This document shows, one piece after another, positions 1 through 12,367 of a stretch of 64,000 nt of DNA. The position numbers and the translations under genes are program-made. This DNA comes from Petunia secreta. Taxonomy: Eukaryota > Streptophyta > Magnoliopsida > Solanales > Solanaceae. Each line of letters begins with the position of its first letter. Position 1 is the first letter of the stretch. Under the pieces are notes generated by a model, which ran no database searches, was not told the DNA's origin, and saw nothing but the letters and a program-made list of their open reading frames with translations. The DNA is taken from assembly GCA_029990175.1 (NCBI GenBank), contig JARKIP010000038.1:28217501-28281500 (forward strand). Direction: 5' to 3'.

Positions 1-277
1 GATGCATCTCCTTGCTCTCTGCCACAGTCTCCTCCACATTTTGCAGTGCCACCCTTTGACTCATTGCCCTTGAATTTTTCATGCTTTTCATGCGTGAAAT
101 CCATCAGACACTAAGCTTCCACTATGGCCTGCTCTTTGTCAGCGACTTGCAGGCGATACAACTTTTGGAAAGAGAAGTTTTAATTTTAATATGTTTGATA
201 TTTGACAAACCAGGCAGTCCTCAGTTGCAGAAAATATAAGAAGATTAATATTGTTCAGATTATTCTTCTGTTAGAAC
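1..277. other. left flank, no gene assigned
   Basis: This is unique-looking sequence outside the Tat-like LTR that begins at 278. On the minus strand a short open stretch (about 110-180) reads like coding sequence but stops after some 25 codons. I cannot assign it. It might be the edge of an exon or of another repeat cut by the window. Confidence 0.3.
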
Positions 278-831
278 TGTATGGGCCTAAACCAGTTTTA
301 GGGTCACAAATCGAATTTGGATTCGAATATAAGCAAAACTTCGTATCAAAGCTAAATAAATGCGAGAAGTAAGCGTAAATGCAAAAGAATAATTTGATTT
401 CAATATATTGTAGTGAGTACAAATTTTGGCAGAGTTTCAATATCTATTTCTGGATCCCTATAATACAAAATGAAGTACTATTTATAGGCCTAGGAGCCTT
501 GCCCATATTCTCCACTATCAGTTGTGCTTTGACCCACGATCTTGGCATTAATAGAAGGAGTTAGTGGGCTGAAGTAGTGGGCTGCAAAGCCGCTGGAACC
601 GAGGCTACTCACCGAGGTGTATATATGTGACCTCGGTGGCGCGGCCCTGCTGTTCGATCGAGGTAAACGCCACCGAAGCTCAGCTTACGGCTCGCCTTCG
701 GTGACAACCTCGATGTGTGACTTCGGCGATCCACTTATTGGCTTCGGTCTTTGGCTTATTGTTAAGTGCTCGGTTGCTATCAGATTGTGTGACCGGGGCG
801 AATCATCGCGAGCCAATTTTTACCCAATACA
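278..831 (-). repeat. Tat-like LTR, 3' LTR of composite element 1
   Basis: A 554-bp LTR whose ends are inverted (TGTAT...ATACA). Read on the minus strand it aligns along its whole length with the solo LTR at 38530-39087, including the start TGTATTGGGTAAAAA, a TATA-type box near 485-492, and the end near CCCATACA. It lies next to the polypurine tract at 832-849, so it is the 3' LTR of the minus-strand element whose pol lies at 4461-7830. Its 5-bp flank (AGAAC, 273-277) has no matching duplication at the other end of the composite element. Confidence 0.75.
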
Positions 832-849
832 GATAGTCCTCCCACTCTT
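832..849 (-). other. polypurine tract of element 1
   Basis: On the minus strand the sequence GTGGGAGGACTATC abuts the LTR start TGTATTGG. The same arrangement (GTGGGGGGACTATC, then TGTATTGG) occurs in element 2 at 26436-26460. This supports it as the plus-strand priming site and ties the two elements to one lineage. Confidence 0.7.
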
Positions 850-1067
850 CGGTCACTTACCGAAGTTACCGAGGAGTGGAGTAAAATTCAGCTGGAAAGC
901 GACGTGGCTTGATCTTATCCAAGTGTTTCAAATTTAGTCAACGGTTCGCGTCTCATCAGGTCACTTCTCATTGACACGTGTCACCCATCTGTTAGCTCCT
1001 CGAACGGTCACGCCGTATTTTTTGATTCTCCCAACATTACAATGGTGATGCCTCACCACCTGGCTCT

Positions 1068-1082
1068 TCCATACCTATAAGT
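1068..1082 (+). promoter_or_regulatory. TATA-like box for the antisense gene of element 1
   Basis: CCTATAAGTACC lies about 240 bp outside the LTR, pointing into the element. It precedes a pyrimidine-rich leader and the antisense gene. Element 2 has a TATAAATA in the equivalent place (26244-26251, minus strand). The call rests on position and motif only. Confidence 0.4.
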
Positions 1083-1261
1083 ACCTCTCTACCAAACTCT
1101 TCTCTTCACTTTTACCTTCTGCAATCAACAATGTTAAGAGAGAAAAAGCTTCCATACTTTCTATGATAAATTTCATCTTCACGAAAATTTTAAACTCGAA
1201 TTACAACCATATCTACCACCCAATCTAGGCAGGACTCAAGTGACTCAGGTGAGAGAGTGAG

Positions 1262-3817
1262 AGTCCCGCACTTAGTCGCAGCCACTGCCAGTGGCGATGT
1301 CTCCGTTTTCACGCCGGCGATTCAAGTGGCTGCGGTGGAAGGTGGCGAAGTGACATCAGGTGTTGGGAGTTCTATGCGCCGTAAGGCGAGAGCCATCGTG
1401 ATTTGGCGGTAGAGGTCGATGACGTTGATGCGGAAGAGGAGGGTGACGTCATGCTTGGTGACGCCATGGTAGGTGGTGTCAGCGATGTCATCCATAGATA
1501 TGGTGATGACGCCGAGCGCGATGAAGCCGTGGGCGAGGTCGAGGGCGGAAATACCGCCGAGGTTGGGTCCTCGGGCCCAATGATTCCTCTCGAGCAGGAG
1601 CTCGAGCCTCACCAAATTATTTCCTCCTACTTCGACAATAGCAAGGACCTCAAGCTGCAGGTCCAGTCTGCTGATCAAGAAGGGAAGAATAGAAATGTAC
1701 CAGTGAATACGACGCCAACTCGTATAACGCAGGCCCACGTTGAACAAGTCCGAAGGGAGTGTAAATTCGGGTCCGAGGTGAAAGTGATCATCCCTGACCC
1801 GACGAACAGAGTTTGCCACCACGTGGAGGGATGTTCTTTCGCTTATACTTATCCGTTCACCCTCGGCTTCTCTCTTCCATTACATAGGGTGATCGATGAC
1901 TTTTGCCGAGCTTACAACTTGTGCTTGGCCTAACTAGGCCCCGGCGTCTGGAGAGTCGTCCAGTTCATGGACTGGCTGAGTAGGAAAGTCGGGGTGGATT
2001 TCACTTTGCAGCACCTCATTTCACTCTATTATCCCTACTTTCACAAGGCCGGGGTAGTAGCCTTGAACAACCGAGGTAAATTCGCTCTCCTACACAAGAG
2101 CGAGGATCATGGGGACCGAGGCTGGAGCGATTGCTACATCCTGTTGGAGCCCAGCATTTTATCCGCCGAACCTGATTTTCCCGAGCGGTGGAACAACACA
2201 CGTAAGTATCTCTCCGTCTTCACTTCGCCCTCGATAGTCGCTCATATTTACTAACCCCGTTTCACTATTACTTCTTAGCCAACAAGGTTGATATCATGCC
2301 CTCGAGGGATTGACTGAATGGGTGAAGGCCATTGCCGAGGCTCGCACGCGCCCCGCCCCGAAAGAACCTGGATGAAAATGGCTGCCGAACTTGGTTGGCA
2401 GTGCAAACGGCATGGTAAGTTCTCTTGTGATTTTTTAATTGATGTGTTGTTTTGGAGTTTTGGCTTCATTTTACTGACTTCCTTCCCCTCGGTATCAGGT
2501 TTCTCAAACCGTGCCGCCAATGCGACGAAAAGCAAGAAAAAGAAAGAAGAAAAGAAGAAGAAAAAGGATGGAGAAGAGACCGAGTCAGATGACAACCTGG
2601 CTTCGGTGGCGGGTGATTTGAAGGAGTTGAAGGCTACAAAGTCTTCCAAAGTTTCAAATGGGACCCCCGGTCAAGGGTCCTCTAAAGGTAACCACCATCT
2701 TTGATCAACTCGTCGGTTACCATTATTCTTTGCTTCCTTGTTTCAACTCTTCTATGCTTTTTTTTTTTTTTGTAGGTGTGAAGAGGAAGAGGGCAGTTTC
2801 AAAGAAGCCTTCTCGTTTGGTGGTTCCTCGCACCGAGGTTGAAGCTTCCCCCCGGCCCGAGGCGACGGTGGAAAGGCGCCGAGGGCTAATCGATGAGCCC
2901 GACGAAGTTGCTCCCGAGGACTCTGCAGCCCAAAGAGCAGTTGAAGTTGTGGATCTGGAGGATCAGGAGCAGGATATCGGGGCTATGGTTGGTAAGGCCA
3001 AGGGTAAGGCCAAAGTTGGAGAGGCTGGGGATGCTGCCGCCGAAGGGAGGGCTGAAGCTAGAGCGATTCGAGCACAATCTGAACCTGCGAGAATTTCATC
3101 CTCGGTTGGGTCCTTTCGCAAGCTGGAGGTATCTACCTCTTCAAATTTGTTGTCCGGCACCCGAGGCGACATATTGAGCCTGATGCCCCTGCTTGGCCCC
3201 GAAGAGGATAAAGTGGTGCAACCATTCTCCCCAGCTAAGCTATTCACCACCCTCTCGGCCAACGCTCTCAGAGTAAGCCTCGATCTTTTAAGTTCACTTC
3301 TTTCATGGGGACGTTTCTTCATGCTGATTTTTGACGAATTTTCTCCTAGGGGTTTGTGCTGTCGTTGAGAGCCATCGAGCTCGAGACCGTGAGGGCCGAG
3401 GAGTTTCAACGTGTGTCTGGATCTTGGGATAAGGAGAAGGACAACCTCAGGGCGCAAATAGCTGGATTGAAGGCTGATCTAGCTAAGTCCCAATCCGATT
3501 TGCTTGAGGTTGGAGCTTCCTCCGAGGCAAGGATTCAAGCCCTCGATGCTGAGTTCCAAGCTGAGCGCTCGAGGCTAGAAGCTAAGGCTGCGAGTTTACG
3601 TGCCGAGCTGACTCAAGCGAAGGGCAAGGCCGAGGAGATGGCCAAAAGCCATCACGATCAGCAGAGGAAGCATATGCTTCATATCCAAAAGTTGAAGGGT
3701 GAGAACTCCAAACTTTCAGCTAAGGATGCCGAGATCGAAGCTCTACGAGACGAAATCGCCGATCATAAAAATAGAGCTAAGATCAAGGTCAAGAGGGCTG
3801 AGCTGGACACGCAATGA
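1262..3817 (+). pseudogene. antisense gene of Tat-like element 1 (Transposase_28-type), broken
   Basis: This gene runs opposite to pol, between pol and the 3' LTR. The core (about 1720-2200) matches exon 1 of the intact copy in element 2, sharing the HVEG, YPFTLGFSLP and FCRAYNLCL blocks. This is the family annotated as putative gypsy-type transposon protein (Pfam Transposase_28); its biochemical role is unknown. Consensus GT-AG sites suggest exons 1403-2201, 2279-2414, 2499-2687, 2776-3272 and 3350-3817. The last exon encodes a charged coiled coil (Glu/Lys/Ala-rich), and exon 3 has a Lys-rich run. Breaks: an in-frame TAA at 1931-1933 where the homologue has Gln, a frame change near 2300, and an N-terminus in another frame upstream of about 1400 (Ala/Val-rich, from about 1262). 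The true start cannot be fixed. It ends at TGA 3815-3817. Confidence 0.7.
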
Positions 3818-4460
3818 GCCATCATCAAGTCTCGGTTGAAGCTGATCAAGCGATGCCTTTGGTATTTTCATCTTAAGTGTTGGTTTTTGCATGTACCGAA
3901 CATCTTATAATAAATAACTTGCTTGCAAGACTTGATTGAATTTAATTAATGCAAACTTAGAACGATGTCTCGTCCTCGAGTCGATGCATTTAAAGTGCAA
4001 CTTCGGAGTGTAGATTTATAGATACATAGAGTTATGGGATGAAGCTCATTTCATTGATAATATTAACAAGCTGAAATTGGCTTTTACAAGAAACCAAGTC
4101 GAAGCGGACCTTGGGCAAAAACATGAAAACACAAATTAATAATGTGCCATTACCGGGCGGAATTAGAATGTACTAAATCTATTCCTCGGGTATCAGTCCC
4201 CGGTTGTCTAATAGATGGTCTTCGATTGGGAGGCGTATTTTTGCCCCGGTTGCAACTCGTCCCTTATTCCCCCCCAGTGTTCGGGTGTGAATCTTGATGA
4301 AGACCCGGGCACTGCAGATCGTTTAATCTGCTCCCTGAAAAGGTCAAGCAAAATGAAACGAGGAGCAAGTTAGTAAATTTTGACCGAAGCCTTTAGGAGC
4401 GTTGTTCTGCTCGGGGCTGTGGGTAAGAAATTAAAAATAAGTGAAGGATATTTACCTCGA
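3818..4460. other. spacer between the antisense gene and pol of element 1
   Basis: This is non-coding sequence between two convergent reading units. It holds an AATAAA-type signal at about 3909-3916 that could serve the plus-strand gene. No further ORF or structural motif is visible. Confidence 0.5.
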
Positions 4461-7400
4461 TTAGAAGTAGTACCGCTTTAAATTGGAGATGTTCCAATTT
4501 AAGGGTTCGGGCACACCTTGTAGATCTTCAGTTTGAAAAGATCCTTTCCCAACGATCGCTTTGACTCTGTAAGGTCCTTCCCAATTTGCAAAAAACTTTC
4601 CCCCATTTTCTTCCTTCGTTGACTGATTTGTCGCCTTTAGCACATAGTCGCCAACTTTAAAATCTCTAAGTTTGGCTTTCCTGTTGAGGTATGCTTCGAT
4701 CTGCCTTTTTTGGGCGACTAGCCGAACCAAAGCTAGTTCTCTTTTCTTCTCGAGCAGATCCAATTCTATGCGCATAGCCTGTTGATTTGCGTTCTCGGTG
4801 GTGTGGGCGTACGGAAGACTTGGTTCGCCCACTTCCAAGGGGATGAGAGAGTCCATACCATAAGAAAGTGAAAAGGGAATCTCACTGGTGATGTTCTTCT
4901 CCGTTGTCCGCATGGCCCATAACTCACCTGGCAACTCCTCGGCCAAGGACCCTTTTTCTCATCGAGCCTCTTCTTGAGATTTTCGACTATTATCCTATTT
5001 GAAGATTCAGCTTGGCCATTGGCACTTGGATGATAGGGGGTTGAAGCAATTCTCTTGATTCCCCCATTGTTTGAAGAAATCAGTGATGGCTGCTCCCATG
5101 AACTGCTTACCGTTATCGCAGGCAATTTCCCTTGGAACACCGAACCTATAAATGATGTTTTTCTTGATGAAATCGATTACCTGCTTTTGTTTGACTTCGG
5201 CAAGAGCTCCTTCTTCCACCCATTTAGTGAAGTAATCTGTTAACACGAGGATGAAGCGAACACCACCTTTCCCTTCGGTAGGGGTCCAACAACATCCATC
5301 CCCCACTTCATGAAAGGCCATGGTGATACCACCGAATGTAGAGGTTCGGCCTGTTGGTGGATCATCCATCCATGGCGTTGGCACTTACATTTCTGCACGA
5401 AGGCCTTTGCATCTGCACTGATGGTGGGCCAATAATACCCAGCTCTTAGTAGTTTGCGTACCAAGGATTTTCCCCCCGAATGATTGCCACACTCGCCTTC
5501 ATGCACCTCGGCCATCACATATCTAGCCTCATCGGGGCCCAAACACTTGGCCATCGGGCCGCAATATAACCTCTTGTACAAATTACCCTCGATCAAGTGA
5601 TATGAAGCTGCTTGGGTCCTCAACTTTTGTGCCTCCTTCTTGTCTTGGGGAACAGTCCCCGAGTCAAAGTAAGAGATGAGCTTACTCCGCCAATCCCATC
5701 CGTTGTCCACCGAGTTGACTTGCAACTTCATCTCTCTCATTTGCGCGGACAACAGCCGAACCGCTGAATCAGTCCCCGAGTGGGCTTCATCAACCGCCGA
5801 ACCCAAATTTGCAAGGGTATCGGCCTCGGTATTTTGCTCCCGAGGTACTTGCTTAACTTGCCACTCTTGGAACTGTGCTAAAATCCTTTGTGCTCGGCCA
5901 AAGAATAACTGCATCTTGGGCTCTCGAGCCGTGTATTCGCCGAGCACCTGGTTCACCACCAACTGAGAGTCGCACCTTAGCTCGATTCTTTCTACCCCCA
6001 TTTCCTTAGCCAACTCTAAGCCTGCTAGAGCCGCTTCATATTCATCCTCATTGTTGGTCGCTTTTTTTAACCGAACCGAGTGCCTGATTTTCGCCCCGGT
6101 GGGTGCTCTCAAGACTATGCCTAACCCCGAACCTTTGGAGTTAGTTGCCCCATCAGTATGAAGTACCCATAGCCTCGAAGCTGTTCCTTTCGATATTGAT
6201 TTTTCCTTTTCGACTTCGGGCAGAATCCCAACGCTAAAATCGCTACGAAGTCGGCCAAAACTTAGGATTTTATGGCTGTTCGGGGTTGATAGGTGATGTC
6301 ATACTCGCTTAACTCTATCGCCCATTTTGATAACCTCCCCGATAACTTCTGTTTGTGCAATATACTTCTTAGGGGGAAGATCGAAACTACCGCTATTGGG
6401 TGATATTGAAAATAGGGTCGTAGTTTTCGAGCAATAACAATTAAAGCAAGTGCTAGTTTTTTCAAATGTGGGTACCTTGTTTCGGCATCGAGGAGTGTCT
6501 TGCTCACATAGTAGATGGGTTGTTGCTTGCCATCCTCCTCCCGAACCAGGACCGCACTAACTGATACCTCGGACACGGCCAAGTAAACTAGCAATGTTTC
6601 ACCATCCTTAGGCTTGGCGAGCAACGGCGTGTTAGCCAAATAGCATTTCAAGTCTCTCAGCGCTTTTTTACACTCCGGTGTCCATTCGAAGTGGTTGTTC
6701 TTCCTCAAAACAGAGAAGAATTTGTGGCATCGCTCCGAAGACCTTGAGATAAAACGACTCAAGGTAGCGATTCGGCCAGTTAGGCGCTGAACTTCTTTCA
6801 CCCCGGTCAGTTCTTCGAGGATTTCTTCGATAGCTCTAATTTTGTCAGGGTTTGCTTCGATGCCTCTTTCGGAGACGATGAATCCCAAGAATTTGCCTGA
6901 TCCAACACCGAAGGCACACTTCTCAGGTGATTCAAATGATCCTCCATTTGAACCGATTTGATGAGCATATCATCTATGTAGACCTCCATAGATTTTCCAA
7001 TATACTCTTTGAACATGCAACACACCAACCTTTGATATGTCGCCCCAGCATTTTTCAGACCGAAGGATATTACTTTATAGCAAAAAGTACCTGGGTCAGT
7101 GATGAACGAGGTCTTTTCTTCGTCCTTCGGGTCCATGAGGATCTAGTTGTAGCCCGAATAAGCATCCAAGAAGGTTAATAGTTTATGTCTAGCTGTGGAG
7201 TCTTTAACCTGTCTATTTGTGGCAATGGATAGGAGTCTTTGGGGCAAGCTTTGTTCAAATCGGTATAATCTACACACATCCTCCACTTGTCATTCTTCTT
7301 CGGTATGAAGACCACATTAGCCAGCCATTCGGGGTATTTCACCTCTCTTATGAATCATTTTCTTGCAACTTTGTGGTTTCATCTTCGATCGCCTTCTTTT

Positions 7401-7830
7401 TTACCCCGGCGTGAGGTCTCTTCTTTTTCTTCACCGGGGTGAATTTTGGGTCCACATTCAGCTTATGGGTCATGATCTCCGGATCGATACCAATCATGTC
7501 CGAATGAGACCAAGCAAAGCAATCGTTGTTGGACTTTAAAACTTCAATGATCGCTTTTTTCGACTCTGGGTCCAACTCTGAGCCGACAAACACCTTTCTT
7601 TCGGAAAAATCTTTCAATAGGATGAAAGATTCCAATTCCTCAATGGTAGAGTCCTCGGCCTTTTTGTTTCCGAGGCTCTTGAATGCAAACCGGGATCTTC
7701 TCAATTTCTCCTCGGAGGTCCTCCTCGCTCGACCCCGGTTACTGTAGTTGCTATTGTTTTGGCCCGGTCGGGGCGACTCCACTTTTCAATGCACCCGAGT
7801 AGCACTCCCTTGCTACTCGTTGCTCCCCTT
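4461..7830 (-). pseudogene. Tat-lineage Ty3/gypsy pol, element 1 (decayed)
   Basis: Polyprotein remnant homologous in order to the pol at 18797-22297. Reading from 7830 to 4461: the linker before RT (AFAWSHSDM-type block near 7480), reverse transcriptase with YIDDM (about 6970), the RT-linked degenerate RNase H (6262-6750), a second archaeal-type RNase H with the CDSQLVVNQ block (about 5960), the integrase zinc finger (EVHEGECGNHSG, about 5500), the integrase core (CDNGKQF about 5120, NGQAESSN about 5000), and a C-terminal domain ending ISNLKRYYF. The frame changes at least six times (near 7350, 7140, 6810, 6260, 5240-5390, 5010-5140 and 4950). A TAG replaces a sense codon just before the RT block at about 7143-7145. 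It cannot make a functional polyprotein. It joins the gag of a different lineage at its 5' end. Confidence 0.85.
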
Positions 7831-8966
7831 TGATTGACAGCACCATTTGGATTGCTCCATTGATATCCTGGATGTTTTTGTGCCATTGGACTTCCAAAAG
7901 GGTATGGCTTGTACCCGATGGCATTGACCTGTTCATCATTCTGATTGGTTGCTTGGCATTCGTGGTTCAGATGGTTTCCTCCACACATGTCGCAAGTCTC
8001 AGACTGGCTTGGTTGTTGTGTATTAACCTGAAAAGATTCAAACTTTTGTACCAAAGAAACAATTTGTTGTGTTAGTGTATTTAAAGCATCTGCCTGATTT
8101 ACCGTTGCAGCTCTTTTTATTACTACACGATCAGATGGCCATTGAATAGCATTTTCTGAAATTTCATTCAACAATTGCAATGCTTCAACAGTGGTTTTTC
8201 CCATTGCAGCTTCATCTATCACATTTCTAGAAGATGGTTTTAACCCATGATAGAAAATGTACAGCTGCATATGCTCAGGAATGTCATGATGTGGACATTT
8301 TCTTAACATTGTTTTTAATCTTTCCCATGCTTGATAAACTGACTCAGTGTCAGTCTGCAAGAAATTGGAAATATCTTGTCTTAACTTTGTTGTTTTAGCA
8401 GGGGAAAAATATTTATTTAAAAATTTCTGAGTCATCTGGTCCCATGTAATAATAGAACCTTGAGGTAAACTCCGCAACCAAGTCTTGGCATCTCCTTTTA
8501 AAGAAAAAGGAAATAGCCTTAACTTGATTGCTTCAGGAGATACTCCATTATATTTAGCAGTTTCAACTAGTTCCAAGAAATCAATTAAATGACTGTGTAG
8601 ATCTTCACTTTGATCACCGGTGAAAGTACATGATTGTTGAATTGTTTGAATCAGGCCGGTCCTGATTTCAAAGTTGTTGGCCGCAACTGGGGGTTTTCTC
8701 ACACTAGACTCACAGTTGAAGCGGTCTGGTCTAGCATAATCCCTTAGTATTCTGTTTGCTGGTCTTGGAGCCACTTCGTCAAACTGATCTTCTACAATGA
8801 CTGGTGGATCTCCTCCCAGCTGGTTGTTGTCATCTCTTAGTTGCTGCTCCATTTTGTCACAAGTTACGCTTTGAGAAGATGATGATTGTCCTTTCCTGCG
8901 CAACCGTAAAGATTTTTCAATTTCAGGATCGTAGATGACCAACTCTTTGTTAGAAGAGCGGGTCAT
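7831..8966 (-). CDS. Athila-like gag (partial, fused to foreign pol)
   Basis: An ORF opening at ATG 8966 and open to 7701, with gag-derived sequence down to about 7831. It has the Retrotrans_gag domain (residues about 130-260; KGDAKTWLRSLP, FSPAKTTKLRQDI and YQAWERLKTMLRKCPHH blocks) followed by one zinc knuckle of the form C-x2-C-x3-H-x4-C (CDMCGGNHLNHEC), a spacing typical of Athila-type gags. Gag would form the cytoplasmic particle and bind element RNA. Downstream of the sequence WSNPNG the reading passes into the Tat-like pol region in the wrong frame, so the last ~40 codons (to 7701) are not gag. The tRNA-Asp PBS upstream (10503-10520) fits the same Athila-like origin. The frame has no internal stops, unlike the pol next to it. 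Confidence 0.75.
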
Positions 8967-10500
8967 AAACTACTTGAAATTTTTAAATAATAAATTTTTT
9001 TTTAAAACAAAAAATATTTTAAAGTAGTAGTAATATCAGTACCAGAAAGAAAATAGTATAAGGAAGAAAAAATTTAAAGATAATAAAAATAGTAGGTATA
9101 AAGTAAACTAGTTAGTAATAATAATATAATAATAAATATAAAAAAATATGGAAGAATTAGTACTAACAATAAAAATACAAAAGTACTATATATAAAATAG
9201 CAACTAGTAAGTAGTACTAGTAATGCAAAATATAGATAACACTTGAGTAGTTTGAAAAGAAGGAAAGTAGTACGTAAGTGGAGTAGTAGTAGTTGTATTA
9301 AAGTAAAAGTAATAAAAATTGGTAGAAGGCCTTTCAAGAAAAAAGAAAAAGAAAAATAAAAATAGTACAATACTATTGTTATATGAGCAATGGAAAAGAA
9401 ATAACGATGATTAAATAGTACTAGTTTGTGATAGAACAAAAATAGTAAAATGACATAAGTTATTATTTATATCTAACTAATAATAGTATTAAGAAAATAA
9501 TAGTAATAAATATAATTTAAATAGGAAAAAAAATATTTATGTTATAATATAAATAGAAGCAGTATTAGTAATAGCACTATAGAAACTTAAGAAGAAAAAG
9601 AAAGTAAAATAGTGTAGAAGTAATAGTAGCAATAAAAGTAATACTAATATAATAATACTTGTAATACTACTAATAATACTAAATAATTAAAAAGAAGACT
9701 TGTTATATCAAAATAGTACTTACGTAGTAGTACAGACAACAATTTTTTTCTGTTACTTTTTTAACTTTTTCTTAAAAAGGTTAGTAGCAATAATAATAAC
9801 AATAAGAAATACTTAATATAGAGAACTACTAATATATTATATTATAGACTATAGTAATTAGTAATGGTAAATACTTTAAAGAAAATTTATAATAATAATA
9901 ATAATAATAATAAAACTTAGATATACTAAAGTAGACGTTATAATAAAAGTAGTATGGAAAATAAAATGATAGATGAAAGAAGTGATATGGAGTATTAGAT
10001 AAATACTTTAATATTACTTGCTAACTAAAAATAATAATATAATAAAATATACAAAACAAAATATAAGTGTTAGAAGAAAAAGAGAAAATGTTAGAAGTAG
10101 TAAAGGAAATATTAGAAAGAAGTACTTGAATAGCAAGGAAATATTAGAAGAAGTACTTGAGTAACAAGGAAATATTAGAGAAATTACTTAAGTAACAACG
10201 AAATGTTATAGTTAATATATTAGTAAATAATAGTAATATTAGTGGTTGTAATGTAAAAAATGTAATATACTAGAGAAATTTTATAATAATAATAATAATA
10301 ATAACAAATAAAAATAAAAAAATAAAAAATAAAAAATGCTAGAAATAAAGAAAAAATGTTAGAAGCAGATATAATACTGTTAGAGATTAAAGGTCAGTAT
10401 CAGTAGTTATAGTAGTATTTTATAGATTATATAAATATTAACTATATTAATAAGTTCTCAAATTAGTAACCAAATATTTAGTCCGAAGTAGATGTCTGCC
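8967..10500. other. AT-rich leader between PBS and gag
   Basis: About 1.5 kb of low-complexity A/T sequence built from short TAGTA, AATA and AAG words, with (AAT)n runs at about 9890-9912 and 10280-10300. It is the untranslated leader of the minus-strand element. ORFs here are compositional artefacts. Confidence 0.6.
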
Positions 10501-10502
10501 AA

Positions 10503-10520
10503 TCCCCGGCAACGGCGCCA
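10503..10520 (-). other. tRNA-Asp primer-binding site
   Basis: On the minus strand TGGCGCCGTTGCCGGGGA is an exact complement of the 3' end of plant tRNA-Asp, as used by Athila-type elements. It lies directly downstream of the LTR at 10526-11991 and upstream of the gag. Confidence 0.85.
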
Positions 10521-10525
10521 AAAAT

Positions 10526-11991
10526 TTAACGAGGCCAAAGTGTATAGGATTTTCCTGCTCGTGCTTTGTCAAATTATAGTATAGTTTAAGATATCGTCCC
10601 ACAGAGATTGGGAAATCTATGCTACAGACTTTGAATATTCCAACTACTATTTGAGAGAATCAAATTGATGAAAAGTGAGTTTTTTGAACTTTTAAATAAC
10701 TTTAACTAAAACAAAATAACTTGTGGAAGATTTTTAATTTAAAAAGAGTTGGGAATCATTGAATTCACTTGATAATATCTATAATAAAAATCTCAATTTT
10801 GACATATATTTCTCTAAAGAATAATTGTTTATTTCTAATTCAATTATATTTTGCTCACAAAAAAATAATCAATTAATAACACTCCGTGAGGTTATTCAAA
10901 TTAATTGAGTTATAACAAGTGACAGTTAAACCGAAATATTTTTCTAGCCTGAATTGTGCCAAAAAGTAGTGAAAACTTTGTGAGAATATTTTTACTAAAA
11001 ATCAATAATCTTGCCTACAACAATTCCTCCGTGAGAATTAAAACTGAGGCAAGCAAGACTACGGACTTGAAATGGTAGATTACTAAAATTTACTTTCACT
11101 CTACTTATTTTATTCATCAGTTACCACATATCAATTTTGCTCCGTGAGAATTACAAAATTAATACGATAATAACCGTGAGATAAAATATGAGTGATAATA
11201 AAGAATAATAAAACTAACATTCTCGCACAGTGTAAAATGTGAAATAGATAATTTCAGACCAAGATTAAAACTGAGATAAGTATTATAAATATATCAAGCT
11301 TCATCAACTATCCCAACAAAAAGAAATTACTCCATTATGGAGTATTTGAACAAAAGAAAAGATTTATATTATTGACAATATTACCAATATTTCTAGAAAA
11401 TATGGGACTTACAAGAAGAGAAAGAAAATAAAGACCAAAGCTTTTAAGAAAGTAGAATAGCTATTCTATGACTTGGTGCTCAACTACGGGAGAAGTGCTC
11501 CCTATTTATAGAAACTCATTTCTTCATTAAGGCTTGTAATGTCAAGGAATGAAGATGTGTAGCAAGTTCCTTGCATAATGACATAATACGTAGAGTCTTG
11601 AAAAATGCCAATTTGATGAATATGTTTAGAAAGTCCTTGCATAATGATAGTCTTCCCTTACTCCTTTATTTGCTTTAATTCCACATTCTTTTATTAAATG
11701 TGTAATTCTATATTACCAAGATGTATAATAAGGAGCAAATATTGTAGCCAAGATATGTAACAACTTTCTTGCATAGTGAGGAAGACATATCATGGACTTC
11801 TTCTTGCATACGTAAAACTCTTCTTCCTTTGTTATTTGCTTTATTCATGATATATATATCTTTCCAAGTATTCTTTTCAATGCAAGATTTGTTAGAAAAT
11901 ATAGGAGAACTAAATATATTTATTCATGATTTTATTTAAAATATTTATATTTTTATATAAAAAAAAATACATGAATAAATTATATTCATCA
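10526..11991 (-). repeat. 5' LTR (family D) of the gag-bearing part of element 1
   Basis: About 1.47 kb bounded by the PBS on the left and, on the right, by TGATGAAT (minus strand) where the family C coding remnant resumes at about 11992. It contains sequence typical of gypsy U5 ends (ATCGTCCCACAGAGATTGGG). It shares no visible similarity with the LTR at 278-831 at the other end of the composite element. The exact PBS-side end is uncertain by a few bases. Confidence 0.6.
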
Positions 11992-12362
11992 TAAAACCAT
12001 TTGATTCACTTGAACTTTCAAAGTGAGAATAGTTGTTTACGTCTGTTTCGAATCTTTTTCAGGCCAGTCTCATGTTTTCTCCAAAAAAGTGCAGCAAATT
12101 GATTCACATGAATTTCCAAGTTGTGAATAGGTTCTTCAAGTCTGGCTCGAATATTCTTCAAGTCAGCCTTTTGTTGTTTGTCAGTATCATATGCTTGGTT
12201 GCACCTGCTAACACCAAAAGTGAAAGCACAACCATAAAATTGACCACCTTGACCATCACACATATTACACCTATTGCACAAATAAGATTGACAATGTTTC
12301 CATCGGTGGTTTCCCCCACAATTAGAACATAGAGGCAGACAATAAGACGAGCAATCACTTAG
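11992..12362 (-). pseudogene. family C internal ORF remnant with CGGNH zinc knuckle
   Basis: On the minus strand this encodes CSNCGGNHRWKHC (C-x2-C-x3-H-x4-C) followed by more Cys pairs (CNRCNMC, GVSRC) and a Lys/Arg-rich helical tail. It aligns with the plus-strand remnant at 40566-40990. No protease, RT or integrase follows. It is cut at its 5' side by a solo LTR (12368) and at its 3' side by the family D LTR (11991). It looks like a protein made only of gag-type knuckles, from a non-autonomous element. Function unknown. Confidence 0.55.
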
Positions 12363-12367
12363 CAACA

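Noticed and set aside
2275..2704. Lys-rich ORF on the plus strand and Phe-rich ORF on the minus strand
   Set aside because: Both overlap exons and introns of the antisense gene of element 1. The Lys run belongs to exon 3.
9074..9439. 121-codon hydrophobic ORF on the minus strand
   Set aside because: Low-complexity A/T leader of element 1. Leu/Phe/Ile/Tyr runs come from composition, with no conserved pattern.
10501..10520. Sequence identical to the end of tRNA-Asp
   Set aside because: Only the 3' acceptor part is present, next to an LTR. It is a primer-binding site and not a tRNA gene.
1..11991. Reading 278-11991 as one normal LTR retrotransposon
   Set aside because: The two terminal LTRs are unrelated, the PBS side and pol belong to different lineages, and the flanking 5-bp sequences do not match.
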